Under the pieces are notes generated by a model. That model did no database searches. It saw nothing but the letters and a program-made list of their open reading frames with translations, and was not told where the DNA came from. DNA of 34,577 nucleotides from an uncultured Mycoplasmatota bacterium (lineage in GTDB: Bacteria; Bacillota_I; Bacilli_A; RF39; UBA660), in contig CANOWY010000015.1 of the NCBI GenBank assembly GCA_947571135.1, positions 1-34,577 on the forward strand. Direction: 5' to 3'. This document shows positions 1 to 6,750 of the stretch, one piece after another. Numbering within the stretch: the stretch's first letter is position 1; every line of letters starts with the position of its first letter. Both the position numbers and the translations under genes were made by a program.

Positions 1-26
1 TTTTTATCACCACTTTTATCATAATA

Positions 27-56
27 AAAATTAGTACATTTTCATATACTAATTTT
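27..56. terminator. Hairpin, likely terminator of an upstream gene
   Basis: Perfect 10-bp inverted repeat AAAATTAGTA / TACTAATTTT around a 10-nt loop, with A and T runs at its two ends, so it could work on either strand. No gene precedes it inside the window. A TATAAT box at 141-146 follows, but no good -35 box is visible. Confidence 0.5.
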
Positions 57-181
57 CTACTAATTTTCACTTCTTGGCATTTTTGCCTTTTCGGATGATT
101 TTATCCTGGTGAAATTCTACGAAAATCCAGTATTTAATGTTATAATATCTATTGAAAAAAGTTGCTAGAGGTGATTCTAAC

Positions 182-943
182 ATGATAAATACTTATGAAT
201 ATTATCAAAAGAATATCAATCAAAATAGTTTTTATTATTTTACTTTTAATAATGATATAGAAACATACTTTGTTTTTAATGAAGATTTTAAATATTATGA
301 TGAAAAAGAACTAATAAATAGATTTAAAGTTTTAACATACCCTTCAAATGATTACCCTGAACCAGTTAATATGGAATTTATAATGATTTGTTTTTATCTA
401 AATAATGAAAATTACTATATTGAACAATTTCCTAATTTTCTAGAACGACCGACAAATGTTGCAGATTTCTCATTAGAAATAAGGGAATATATTTTAGCAC
501 AGGGAAATAGCTCTGGTGTGGTTGCTTGGGCTACAAGAAGAAATGTAGCAAATAATTTGAAATTTTCAAAAAAAGATAATACAAATATAAAAGTTAGTGA
601 TAACTTAAACCAACTATTTAAAAAAATATCAAATAGAAATGCTGATTTTATTTTAATGTCAGAAGATGAAAAATTAGAAGAAATTAATAATGTAATAGAA
701 AATATATTAAAAATTAATAATAAATGGGCAGATATTGATTATAAAAATGAATCTTTTGATTTTATTTCAAATGATTCAGTAATTAAATACAGAAAATTAA
801 TACACTGCTTTAGACATGGCTCTGAAGATTCAATAAAAGAAAGAGAAAAAATTAGTAAAAATCAGAAAGATTTTTTAATTAATTATGGCATAACTATATG
901 TGAATTATTGTTGAATGCTATTAGAAATAAAAATGAAAGTTAA
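182..943 (+). CDS. Hypothetical protein, possible HEPN-like C-terminus
   Basis: The protein is 253 aa from the ATG at 182, which has AGAGGTGA seven bases upstream; a TTG further upstream at 152 lacks such a site. It has no signal peptide or membrane segment. The N-terminal half is rich in Tyr, Phe and Asn and I do not recognise it. The C-terminal 55 residues (RKLIHCFRHG, then a charged helix and a hydrophobic helix ITICELLLNAI) resemble the end of HEPN-type domains, where an Arg-polar-His motif sits before a last helix, but the exact R-x4-6-H spacing is not met. It precedes the histidine phosphatase by 20 bp, so co-transcription is likely. HEPN assignment is inference only; function unknown. 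Confidence 0.75.
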   Translation: MINTYEYYQKNINQNSFYYFTFNNDIETYFVFNEDFKYYDEKELINRFKVLTYPSNDYPEPVNMEFIMICFYLNNENYYIEQFPNFLERPTNVADFSLEIREYILAQGNSSGVVAWATRRNVANNLKFSKKDNTNIKVSDNLNQLFKKISNRNADFILMSEDEKLEEINNVIENILKINNKWADIDYKNESFDFISNDSVIKYRKLIHCFRHGSEDSIKEREKISKNQKDFLINYGITICELLLNAIRNKNES

Positions 944-963
944 GTTATTGAGGTGTGATTCAA

Positions 964-1488
964 ATGAAAGTATATATAGTAAGACATGGACAAGTACCAC
1001 ATAATGCTTTGGGACAGTATAATACAGCAGATGAAGATCTAACTGAATTGGGAATACAACAAGCAGAAGAATTAAAAGATAAAATTAAAAATCTCCATTT
1101 TGATATTGTTATTTCTTCGCCTTTATTGAGAGCAACACATACAGAATGTATTCTTACTAATTATGATAGCAGTATAATTACAGATGAAAGATTAAGGGAA
1201 AGAAGCTGTGGAACGTTAAGTGGACAACCACTTGAAGTTACCAATAGAGAGGAATATTGGAATTATAATAGTAATATCCAATATGGAATTAATGAAAATA
1301 TTCAAGACTTTTTTAAAAGAGTTTATGCTTTTCTAGATGAGTTGAAAACTAAAGATTATAAAAGTGTTTTAATAGTTGCTCACAGTGGAGTATCAAAGGC
1401 ATTTAGTGGCTATTTTGAAGGAATACAAGATGGAATGTTTTTAAATAGAGGACTAAAGAATTGTGAAATAAAGAAGTATGAATTATAA
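964..1488 (+). CDS. Histidine phosphatase family protein (phosphoglycerate mutase-like)
   Basis: Protein of 174 aa, a typical single-domain length for the family. The phosphohistidine motif is at the N-terminus (VRHGQ, residues 5-9), the second Arg lies in SSPLLRATHT, and the second catalytic His in VAHSG near residue 140, so the RHG/Arg/His active site is complete. These cytosolic enzymes remove phosphate from small molecules or proteins; the substrate cannot be read from sequence. The ATG at 964 is chosen because AGGTG sits eight bases upstream and the RHG motif then falls at its normal distance from the start; an upstream in-frame GTG at 955 overlaps that ribosome site. The next gene's ribosome site begins about 10 bp after the stop. 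Confidence 0.9.
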   Translation: MKVYIVRHGQVPHNALGQYNTADEDLTELGIQQAEELKDKIKNLHFDIVISSPLLRATHTECILTNYDSSIITDERLRERSCGTLSGQPLEVTNREEYWNYNSNIQYGINENIQDFFKRVYAFLDELKTKDYKSVLIVAHSGVSKAFSGYFEGIQDGMFLNRGLKNCEIKKYEL

Positions 1489-1513
1489 ATAATATACGAG
1501 GAGGTTTTAGATA

Positions 1514-2526
1514 ATGAAGGAGATAAACAATTACAACAGTATGTTGAAGAAAAAATATTTCCAATATATGCTGAAAATGATTCAGGGCATGGTATTGATC
1601 ATATAAAGTATGTAATTAAAAGAAGTTTTGAATTTGCTAATCAGTTTGAGAATATTGATTTAAATATGGTTTATGCAATAGCATCTTTTCACGATTTGGC
1701 ACATCACATTGATAAAGACAACCATGAAGTTTTATCAGCTAAATTATTTTATGAAAATGAGAAGATGAAAGAATTTTTTACTGATGAACAAAGAAAGATT
1801 ATAAAAGAAGCAATAGAAGATCATAGAGCAAGTTTAGAGTATGAACCTAGAAGCGATTATGGAAAAATAATTTCTTCTGCTGATAGAAATGTCGATATTA
1901 TATCTTCTTTGAAAAGAACACATGCTTATACAACTAAACATTACCCAGAGTTAGATTTAAGTCAAATGATTACTCGTGCATATAAATATATCAGTAAAAA
2001 ATTTGGAGATTGTGGTTATGCAAAAATGTGGTGTGCTAATGAAGAATTTGATAAGTTTCAAAATGATGTTAAAGAGTTATTAAAGGATAAATATATTTTT
2101 GGAGTTAAGTATATGGAGGTAAATGATATTATGGATACTAAAGAAAAAGCAAAATTGTTCGCTATAAGAGCACATATGGGACAAGTTAGAAAAAGTGAAC
2201 CAGATAAACCTATGATTATGCATCCAATTGGTGTAGGTCAGTTATTAGAATCATTTGGATATGATGATAATGTTGTAGCAGTTGGATACTTGCATGATGT
2301 TGTAGAAGATACAAAATACACAATTGAAGATATAGAAAAAGAGTTTGGTAGTGATATTGCTTCTTTGGTTATGGGTGCTTCTGAACCAGATAAATCTCTA
2401 TCTTGGGAAGAAAGAAAAAAGCATACAATTAAAGAAACAGAAAAATTACCTTTACGAAATAAATTAGTTATTTGTGCTGATAAGATTAATAATTTATATC
2501 CATTCATTTATGAAAAAAGTAAATGA
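1514..2526 (+). pseudogene. Frameshifted fusion of two HD-domain hydrolase genes, 3'-truncated
   Basis: A strong site (GAGGAGG, 1498-1504) leads to ATG 1514, but that frame stops at 1604. The frame that encodes the protein is open from before 1501 yet has no ATG, GTG or TTG until 1666. One extra A in ATAAAC (about 1523-1528) would join MKEI to the downstream HD protein (GHGIDHI, then FHDLAHH, EDHRASLEYEP, SSADRN). This first unit resembles a family of about 200 aa ending near YMEVNDI. Without a stop it continues from Met 2131 into a second HD unit like the RelA/SpoT hydrolase domain (AHMGQVRK, YLHDVVEDT, ICADKINNL). GGAGGT at 2115-2120 before Met 2131 looks like the second gene's own ribosome site. 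The second unit ends abruptly after ADKINNL, where family members continue. I infer two HD genes fused by stop loss, then cut by the adjoining recombinase remnant. The downstream parts might still be translated from 1666 or 2131. Confidence 0.75.
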
Positions 2527-3091
2527 AGTCATCAATGAAAATCAAGATAATCTTAATCATAAAAAGATACAAGATGAAATTACAAAACTTGAAAGTAAAT
2601 TATCTAATTTAATAGATTTACAACTTGATGGCTCTATTTCAAAAGAGATATTAAATCAAAAAAATATTGAAATTTCTAACAAGATTAAAGAGTACGAACA
2701 ACTACTAAAAAATACTGAAAATATAGAAATCACTAGAAAACAAAAACTAGAGCAAATTGATAAAATATCCAATACTCTAAAACAATATAAAGGTCTTACT
2801 AAATTTAATGAAGAAGTCTTTAATAATCTAGTTGATAAAATCATTATTGGTGAAAAATCAGAAAATGGAGATGAAGATTTTTACAAAATTAAATTCATTT
2901 TAAAAACTGAAGAATTAGTGAGCGAAAATCTACCTAATGGAAAACTAGATATAGGAGCAAATTTTGGTAAATATGGATTTACAATAACCAAGCAAGAGTT
3001 AGAAGAAAAAGAAGATAATGTGTCTGCCTATGTATTACAACGGCACTCTTATGTATATTCCAGCAATTTTCTTTTCTTCACTCATAAATAA
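2510..3091 (+). pseudogene. C-terminal remnant of a large serine recombinase
   Basis: About 190 residues in frame with the ATG at 2510. They are strongly helical and charged (coiled coil, residues about 15-110), followed by FNEEVFNNLVDKIIIGE and a short beta-rich tail, which is the order at the C-terminus of large serine recombinases. The catalytic N-terminal domain with its Ser, the recombinase domain and the zinc ribbon are all absent. The fragment starts within about 20 bp of the end of the HD gene and in another frame, so a deletion joined the two. It differs clearly from the C-terminus of the intact recombinase at 8872-10614, so it comes from another element. A terminator follows at 3120. 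Not expected to be active; a short coiled-coil protein could still be made. Confidence 0.75.
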
Positions 3092-3119
3092 ATTTCCTTT
3101 CTTATTTTTGAATACGAAA

Positions 3120-3147
3120 AAACACAAGAGTTTCTTCCCTTGTGTTT
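3120..3147. terminator. Intrinsic terminator, stem shared with 10653-10681
   Basis: Perfect 9-bp stem AAACACAAG / CTTGTGTTT with a 10-nt loop, preceded by an A run. The same stem with a different loop occurs at 10653-10681, in both cases next to a recombinase gene and on the left of an iteron array. Confidence 0.7.
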
Positions 3148-3241
3148 CAAAAATTGATTATTTAAAGATAAATTTTCTTCGCTACTTATTCCTAGCATAT
3201 ACTATTGTATCAGCATTATTGATGTAGTCAATACCAAAAAA

Positions 3242-3289
3242 TATGGTAGTTTTACTGGTAAAATCACTGGTAATTTAACTAGTAGTTTT
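3242..3289. repeat. Four tandem 12-bp repeats
   Basis: Units at 3242, 3254, 3266 and 3278; two begin ACTGGTAA and the outer two end GTAGTTTT. They lie in a non-coding stretch right of the recombinase remnant. Exact 12-bp spacing suggests protein-binding iterons. Confidence 0.6.
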
Positions 3290-3366
3290 TCTTCACAAAA
3301 TCAAATACAAGTAAAACACTATTATTAACTACAATACCATATTAACATACTCAATAGTCTTTGAAC

Positions 3367-3463
3367 AATAAACTAAATTGTATTTTTTTTAGTAGTCAAA
3401 AAGTAAACTAAATTGACTTCAAATAGTAAACTAAATCGTATGCGAATAGTACACTAAATTGTA
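3367..3463. repeat. Four dispersed 16-bp repeats
   Basis: Consensus AGTAAACTAAATTGTA at 3367-3382, 3401-3416, 3425-3440 and 3448-3463, all in the same orientation with start-to-start spacings of 34, 24 and 23 bp. Copies differ at one to three positions. Likely binding sites for a DNA-binding protein; no gene overlaps. Confidence 0.7.
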
Positions 3464-3523
3464 TTTAGAGAGTTCGCCCAAACTTCATAATGATACCAAT
3501 ACATTATTATATTATCACATAGT

Positions 3524-3607
3524 CTATGTAACTGGCTAGATACTTTGCTCTGTAAATTACTCGGTAAATCATACTGTAATTCACTCTGTAAGTGGTACTG
3601 TAAATTA
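3524..3607. repeat. Seven tandem 12-bp repeats
   Basis: Units start at 3524, 3536, 3548, 3560, 3572, 3584 and 3596 in strict 12-bp phase. The best copies read CTCTGTAAATTA and TACTGTAAATTA; the common core is CTGTAA. On the minus strand they would encode a tetrapeptide LQxx repeat in an ORF with a TTG start and no good ribosome site, so I treat the DNA as the functional form. Confidence 0.65.
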
Positions 3608-3646
3608 ATTTTATTCCAGTACGATACTATATTATCATTAGCGATA

Positions 3647-3734
3647 GGCAAAGTCTAGGCAAAAATCGTGCAAATTTCGTGTAAAAAATAGGAAGAAAAG
3701 ATGCAAAATTGTTGCAAAAATCATGCAATTCTAT
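3647..3734. repeat. Eight tandem 11-bp iterons (left module)
   Basis: Eight units in exact 11-bp register, consensus TGCAAAAATCR, starting at 3647, 3658, 3669, 3680, 3691, 3702, 3713 and 3724. Units 1-5 match units 1-5 of the right-hand array at 10759-10813, about 83% identical over 53 bp by eye. The array lies just beyond the 3' end of the leftward gene at 3809-4084. Confidence 0.75.
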
Positions 3735-3808
3735 CTTTTAATCTTTTGAAAACACTTTAGGAAATCAATAATAAATTATAGGAATGGAATGATTTTTAAA
3801 TTTCATAT

Positions 3809-4084
3809 TTAATTTAATGACTTAATATATTCTTCTAAATTACTTAATGGAATAGGTTTACTTAAATTTTCTACATAAATATTTGGTTCATAATTAAATG
3901 CTAGATAAGTGATACCATTTATAATAACTCTATGAGGTTCTACATAAGTAAGGTTTGTATGTTCTATAGTTCTAATACTTCCATTATAAATAGTAGGTGT
4001 AGTATTGCAAAAACTACATATGAATTCTATTTTATGCTTTAAAGCACTATCAATTTCAATTTCTTGTTTAATAATATTAACCAT
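3809..4084 (-). CDS. Small conserved protein of mobile element, paralogue of 11004-11297
   Basis: Protein of 91 aa with a good ribosome site (GAGGAG, nine bases upstream) and an ATG start. It contains TNLTYVEPHRVIING, matched by TNLSVKEPHKIIVNN at the same place in the 97-aa protein at 11004-11297; both proteins also share the general pattern of an N-terminal charged segment and a C-terminal leucine-rich helix. Two Cys lie close together (CSFC), but there is no second pair to make a zinc site. No membrane segment. In both places the gene reads toward an 11-bp iteron array and is preceded by a hairpin and TGGAGCG, so it belongs to a duplicated module. Function unknown; a role with the neighbouring iterons is inference. 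Confidence 0.75.
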   Translation of the reverse strand: MVNIIKQEIEIDSALKHKIEFICSFCNTTPTIYNGSIRTIEHTNLTYVEPHRVIINGITYLAFNYEPNIYVENLSKPIPLSNLEEYIKSLN

Positions 4085-4119
4085 TAAAGAATCTCCTCAC
4101 TTTCTTTTCACAACAAAAA

Positions 4120-4143
4120 ATCAATTCCATTTCTAGAATTGAT
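4120..4143 (-). terminator. Hairpin followed by T run on the minus strand
   Basis: Eight-bp stem ATCAATTC / GAATTGAT with an 8-nt loop, followed on the minus strand by six T residues. It separates the leftward gene at 4317-4982 from the one at 3809-4084. Confidence 0.5.
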
Positions 4144-4154
4144 ATTTATCTTTA

Positions 4155-4199
4155 TGCTCTAAACTATAAAAGTTCGAGCAGATTCTTCTCTGGAGCGAT
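4155..4199. other. Hairpin plus TGGAGCG word, possible degenerate att remnant
   Basis: A TGCTC / GAGCA hairpin (4155-4180) is followed ten bases later by TGGAGCGAT (4191-4199). At the right-hand module an ACTCGC / GCGAGT hairpin is followed eleven bases later by TGGAGCGGATGATGGGA, the copy of the tRNA-Gly end. Only 7-9 bases match, so the att reading rests on the parallel position. Confidence 0.3.
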
Positions 4200-4316
4200 T
4201 ACAAAAGGGGTAATACACACTTTTTAACAAACAAATTCTTTGTATTTGATGTATTTATTATATCGTTTTTCTTTATGTTATACAATAAATTCATTAGATT
4301 AATTGTAATTTTTTGA

Positions 4317-4982
4317 TTAAAATTCATTTGCTAAAAGATTATTTAGAAACTCTACAATATTAAGTTCCTTACCTTCAAATAAAACTTTGTTAACATTCTG
4401 ATTATTTATAAGTAAATTTCCCTTTAGCATATCATATTCTACACAACAATAATTATCAATCTTAAGTAATTTATCTTTTAGTTTTATTTCAGGTATAGTA
4501 TAAATCATTGCAAGTTCACTTCCTATGTTTCTTTCTTTTGCTCTAAATAGATGTCCACAATATAAACATAAGTGAGTTCTATGTGGTGTATAAGCAAATT
4601 GTCCGTTATCAGAGTGATAACGACCACAATGACTACATTTTACTATTTCTAAGGGTATATTATTTAGTTTGGCTAGCATTATTCCACCAAAATCTTTATA
4701 TGTTAATATAGAATCATTATATTCTAGAACTCCACTATATTCATTATTATTTATTGTTATTTTAGGAATAACACTTTCTAAAATATTTTCATATTTAATA
4801 TTTATATCCTTAATTTCATTTTGCTTAATATTTAATCGAGTATCATATATTTCTTTATTACTCCAAAGACATTCATCAAGTTTATTTCCCAATTTGTCAT
4901 AAGCAAAAGACTTATGAGCAGTACAATAATATTTAGTTATCCCTTGTCTTGACTTTCCAATATATTCTATATTACATTTCAT
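4317..4982 (-). CDS. Zinc-ribbon-containing protein of unknown function
   Basis: Protein of 221 aa, ATG start, AAGGAG eight bases upstream. The middle carries CSHCGRYH (about residue 116) and, some 20 residues on, HRTHLCLYCGHLF. The two CxxC pairs with nearby His residues are a plausible zinc-binding module; I recall the H-x2-HLCxxCG pattern from uncharacterised proteins but cannot name the family. The flanks are beta-rich and have no membrane segments. It is the third of four leftward genes (5799 to 3809), 61 bp after the preceding stop. It may be accessory cargo of the mobile element, such as a defence or regulatory function, but nothing in the sequence proves that. Confidence 0.75.
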   Translation of the reverse strand: MKCNIEYIGKSRQGITKYYCTAHKSFAYDKLGNKLDECLWSNKEIYDTRLNIKQNEIKDINIKYENILESVIPKITINNNEYSGVLEYNDSILTYKDFGGIMLAKLNNIPLEIVKCSHCGRYHSDNGQFAYTPHRTHLCLYCGHLFRAKERNIGSELAMIYTIPEIKLKDKLLKIDNYCCVEYDMLKGNLLINNQNVNKVLFEGKELNIVEFLNNLLANEF

Positions 4983-5043
4983 ATTTTCATCTCCTTAAAT
5001 TACTATTTATACATAACTTTGATGAAACTATTATACTATAATT

Positions 5044-5556
5044 TTATTCAAAATAATCATAAATCTTTTTAAACTCTCTTTGATAATTTACGATATAAAT
5101 AAAGTGTTGCTCAAGTAAATTGGCAATATCTTTTTCACTTTTCATTTTTGATAATACCAATTTTTTCAAATCTTGTTTAGTAAATGATTCGTCTAATATA
5201 ACAATGTCATAATATTTTTCATTGTTATCAACATTAGTAAATTTCTTTAGAGTAATATTTTTTATATATTCTAAATCATTAATTTGAAATGAATGACTTT
5301 CTAAGTATCTTTTTACAAGTCCATTTCTTGTTTGATTTTCATAGACATCATTAATAGTTAGTTCGTTTAGCAGATGTTTAACTTCCTTACAAAATAAATC
5401 AAATTGTTTCTTATTACTAGAAATAACAAGAATATCTGAGTCAATATTATTAAGAATTTTTCGTAAATAATTAGCTATTATTAAATCAAAAATATTCTTA
5501 TATTCCCAGTTAAATAAACAAAATTCAAAATTATAAAAAGTATTATTCTTTCTCAT
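5044..5556 (-). CDS. Hypothetical protein with ATPase-like fragments
   Basis: Protein of 170 aa. The ATG at 5556 lies just after the stop of the upstream gene (3-bp gap), and GAGGA overlaps the end of that gene, so translation is likely coupled. The segment DILVISSNKKQFDLFCKEV and the later YYDIVILDES resemble parts of P-loop helicase or terminase-like ATPases (a strand-helix unit and a Walker B-like hhhhDE), but there is no Walker A motif, so it may be a degenerate or partner subunit. No secretion signal. Function unknown; the ATPase link is inference of low confidence. Confidence 0.7.
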   Translation of the reverse strand: MRKNNTFYNFEFCLFNWEYKNIFDLIIANYLRKILNNIDSDILVISSNKKQFDLFCKEVKHLLNELTINDVYENQTRNGLVKRYLESHSFQINDLEYIKNITLKKFTNVDNNEKYYDIVILDESFTKQDLKKLVLSKMKSEKDIANLLEQHFIYIVNYQREFKKIYDYFE

Positions 5557-5559
5557 ATT

Positions 5560-5799
5560 TTATACATCTTCCTCAATTAATTCTTCTTTTTCTAAACGAA
5601 ATTTCTTATTGGTAGATATATCTTTAAAGATAATAGAAAAATCTTCCCATAATTCTATTGAATCTTTTTGGATTCTACTTGCAGAGAAAACCTCAATATA
5701 GTTAATATCTATATTTGTTTTTTCATGGACATAATTTTTAACACTTGCATAAAGCTTATTTTCTTCTTCATAAGTTGAATTTGATTTTTTATTACTCAT
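5560..5799 (-). CDS. Small hypothetical protein, first gene of leftward operon
   Basis: Protein of 79 aa from the ATG at 5799; a TTG at 5808 is also in frame. Highly charged and soluble, ending EELIEEDV. It has no motif that I recognise. It is divergent from the double-XRE regulator at 5886 across about 86 bp, a usual layout for a regulator controlling the operon it faces, and is followed after 3 bp by the 170-aa gene. Confidence 0.65.
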   Translation of the reverse strand: MSNKKSNSTYEEENKLYASVKNYVHEKTNIDINYIEVFSASRIQKDSIELWEDFSIIFKDISTNKKFRLEKEELIEEDV

Positions 5800-5849
5800 A
5801 ATACCCAATTAAATTTAATGATAATATAAACGGACGATAAAGGCATAAT

Positions 5850-5881
5850 CCACCCATGGTTTGCGAAAATAATTATGGTGG
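5850..5881. promoter_or_regulatory. Inverted repeat over the ribosome site of the XRE regulator
   Basis: CCACC (5850-5854) pairs with GGTGG (5877-5881), extended by AT / AT with one bulged C. The right arm is the ribosome site of the gene at 5886, so the hairpin could mask it or serve as operator in the divergent promoter region. Confidence 0.4.
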
Positions 5882-5885
5882 TATT

Positions 5886-6314
5886 ATGTTTAACCGAATT
5901 AAAGAACTAAGAGAATATGAAGATTATTCTATGAGTCAAGTTGCAAATAAATTAAATGTTTCTAAAAGTACTTATTCTATGTGGGAATATGGAAGAGATA
6001 TTATTCCTTTAAGAAGATTAATAAATCTAGCTAATCTTTATCATGTCAAAATTGATTATTTAATGAATCTAACGGATGATAGAACAAATACTAAATTATA
6101 TGAAGATATAGATATTCAAGTGGTTGCAAATAATTTACATACATTAAGAGAATCACTAAATTTAACTCAAGATAAAATCTCGCAAATGATTCATATATCA
6201 AGATCCACTTGGGAAAGTTACGAACAAGGAAGAGTATTAATTACAACCATTCCTTTATACGAACTATGTAAGAAATATAATCAATCTGCTGAACACATTT
6301 TATTCCATAAATAA
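5886..6314 (+). CDS. Regulator with two tandem XRE-type helix-turn-helix domains
   Basis: Protein of 142 aa from the ATG at 5886, which has GGTGG five bases upstream; an ATG at 5856 has no site. Two consecutive Cro/C1-type HTH domains are visible: residues about 3-60 (MSQVANKLNVSKSTYSMWE) and about 82-140 (LTQDKISQMIHISRSTWESYE). Each has the Q/S-A-x3-N/G-V/I-S-x-S/T-T-Y/W pattern of the recognition helix. Two HTH units in one short chain could bind two half-sites without dimerising. It is divergent from the leftward operon starting at 5799 and probably represses it or itself. Confidence 0.88.
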   Translation: MFNRIKELREYEDYSMSQVANKLNVSKSTYSMWEYGRDIIPLRRLINLANLYHVKIDYLMNLTDDRTNTKLYEDIDIQVVANNLHTLRESLNLTQDKISQMIHISRSTWESYEQGRVLITTIPLYELCKKYNQSAEHILFHK

Positions 6315-6422
6315 CTTTAATTCTATATTTAGATTATCAAAAAATTATTTCCTTTCTACCTAACTTGTTTGCAATTAGGATACTTTCATATTACCATTGC
6401 CTTTTTAGTAAAGTCAACGAAA

Positions 6423-6440
6423 AAGTCGTGTGCACGACTT
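6423..6440. promoter_or_regulatory. 18-bp palindromic operator upstream of small XRE gene
   Basis: Perfect 8-bp arms AAGTCGTG / CACGACTT with a 2-bp centre, about 50 bp before the start of the gene at 6488. Its size and symmetry suit a dimeric XRE repressor, so autoregulation is likely. Confidence 0.55.
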
Positions 6441-6487
6441 ATAGTTCAATGTTCTTTTGCTACAATTTTTGTGAAGAGGTGGGTATT

Positions 6488-6721
6488 ATGACATTAGCCC
6501 AAGCAACAGGAAAAAGAATAATGGAATTAGCAAGTCAAAATAATTATTCTTTAAAAATGCTTTCGGAACTTTCTGGTGTTTCTCTATCAACAGTGAAAAA
6601 TATGATTTATAACAAAACTCAAAACCCTAGTAGTATGGTAGTATATAAAATATGCGAAACAATAAATATTTCAATGCAAGAATTTTACAATTCTAACCTT
6701 TTTAAAAATATAAAGTATTAA
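6488..6721 (+). CDS. Small Cro/C1-type transcriptional regulator
   Basis: Protein of 77 aa, nearly all one XRE domain: the scaffold LAQATGKRIMELASQNNYS leads to the HTH core (LKMLSELSGVSLSTVKNMI), with a closing helix. The ATG at 6488 has AGAGGTGG just upstream; longer in-frame extensions to 6365 are not supported by a ribosome site. It lies between the double-HTH gene and the convergent relaxase gene and is preceded by an 18-bp palindrome. It probably controls genes of the element or itself. Confidence 0.87.
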   Translation: MTLAQATGKRIMELASQNNYSLKMLSELSGVSLSTVKNMIYNKTQNPSSMVVYKICETINISMQEFYNSNLFKNIKY

Positions 6722-6750
6722 AATATCTTCACTTCAAAACGAAGGTTTTT

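Noticed and set aside
3018-3227. Rightward 69-aa ORF overlapping the recombinase remnant
   Set aside because: It spans the terminator at 3120-3147 and has no ribosome site; likely a chance frame.
3454-3651. Leftward ORF with tetrapeptide LQxx repeats
   Set aside because: TTG start without ribosome site; the repeats follow from the 12-bp DNA array, which continues the theme of neighbouring non-coding arrays.
3242-3734. Possible CRISPR array
   Set aside because: Units are 11-16 bp, adjacent or nearly so, without unique spacers of about 30 bp, and no cas genes are present.
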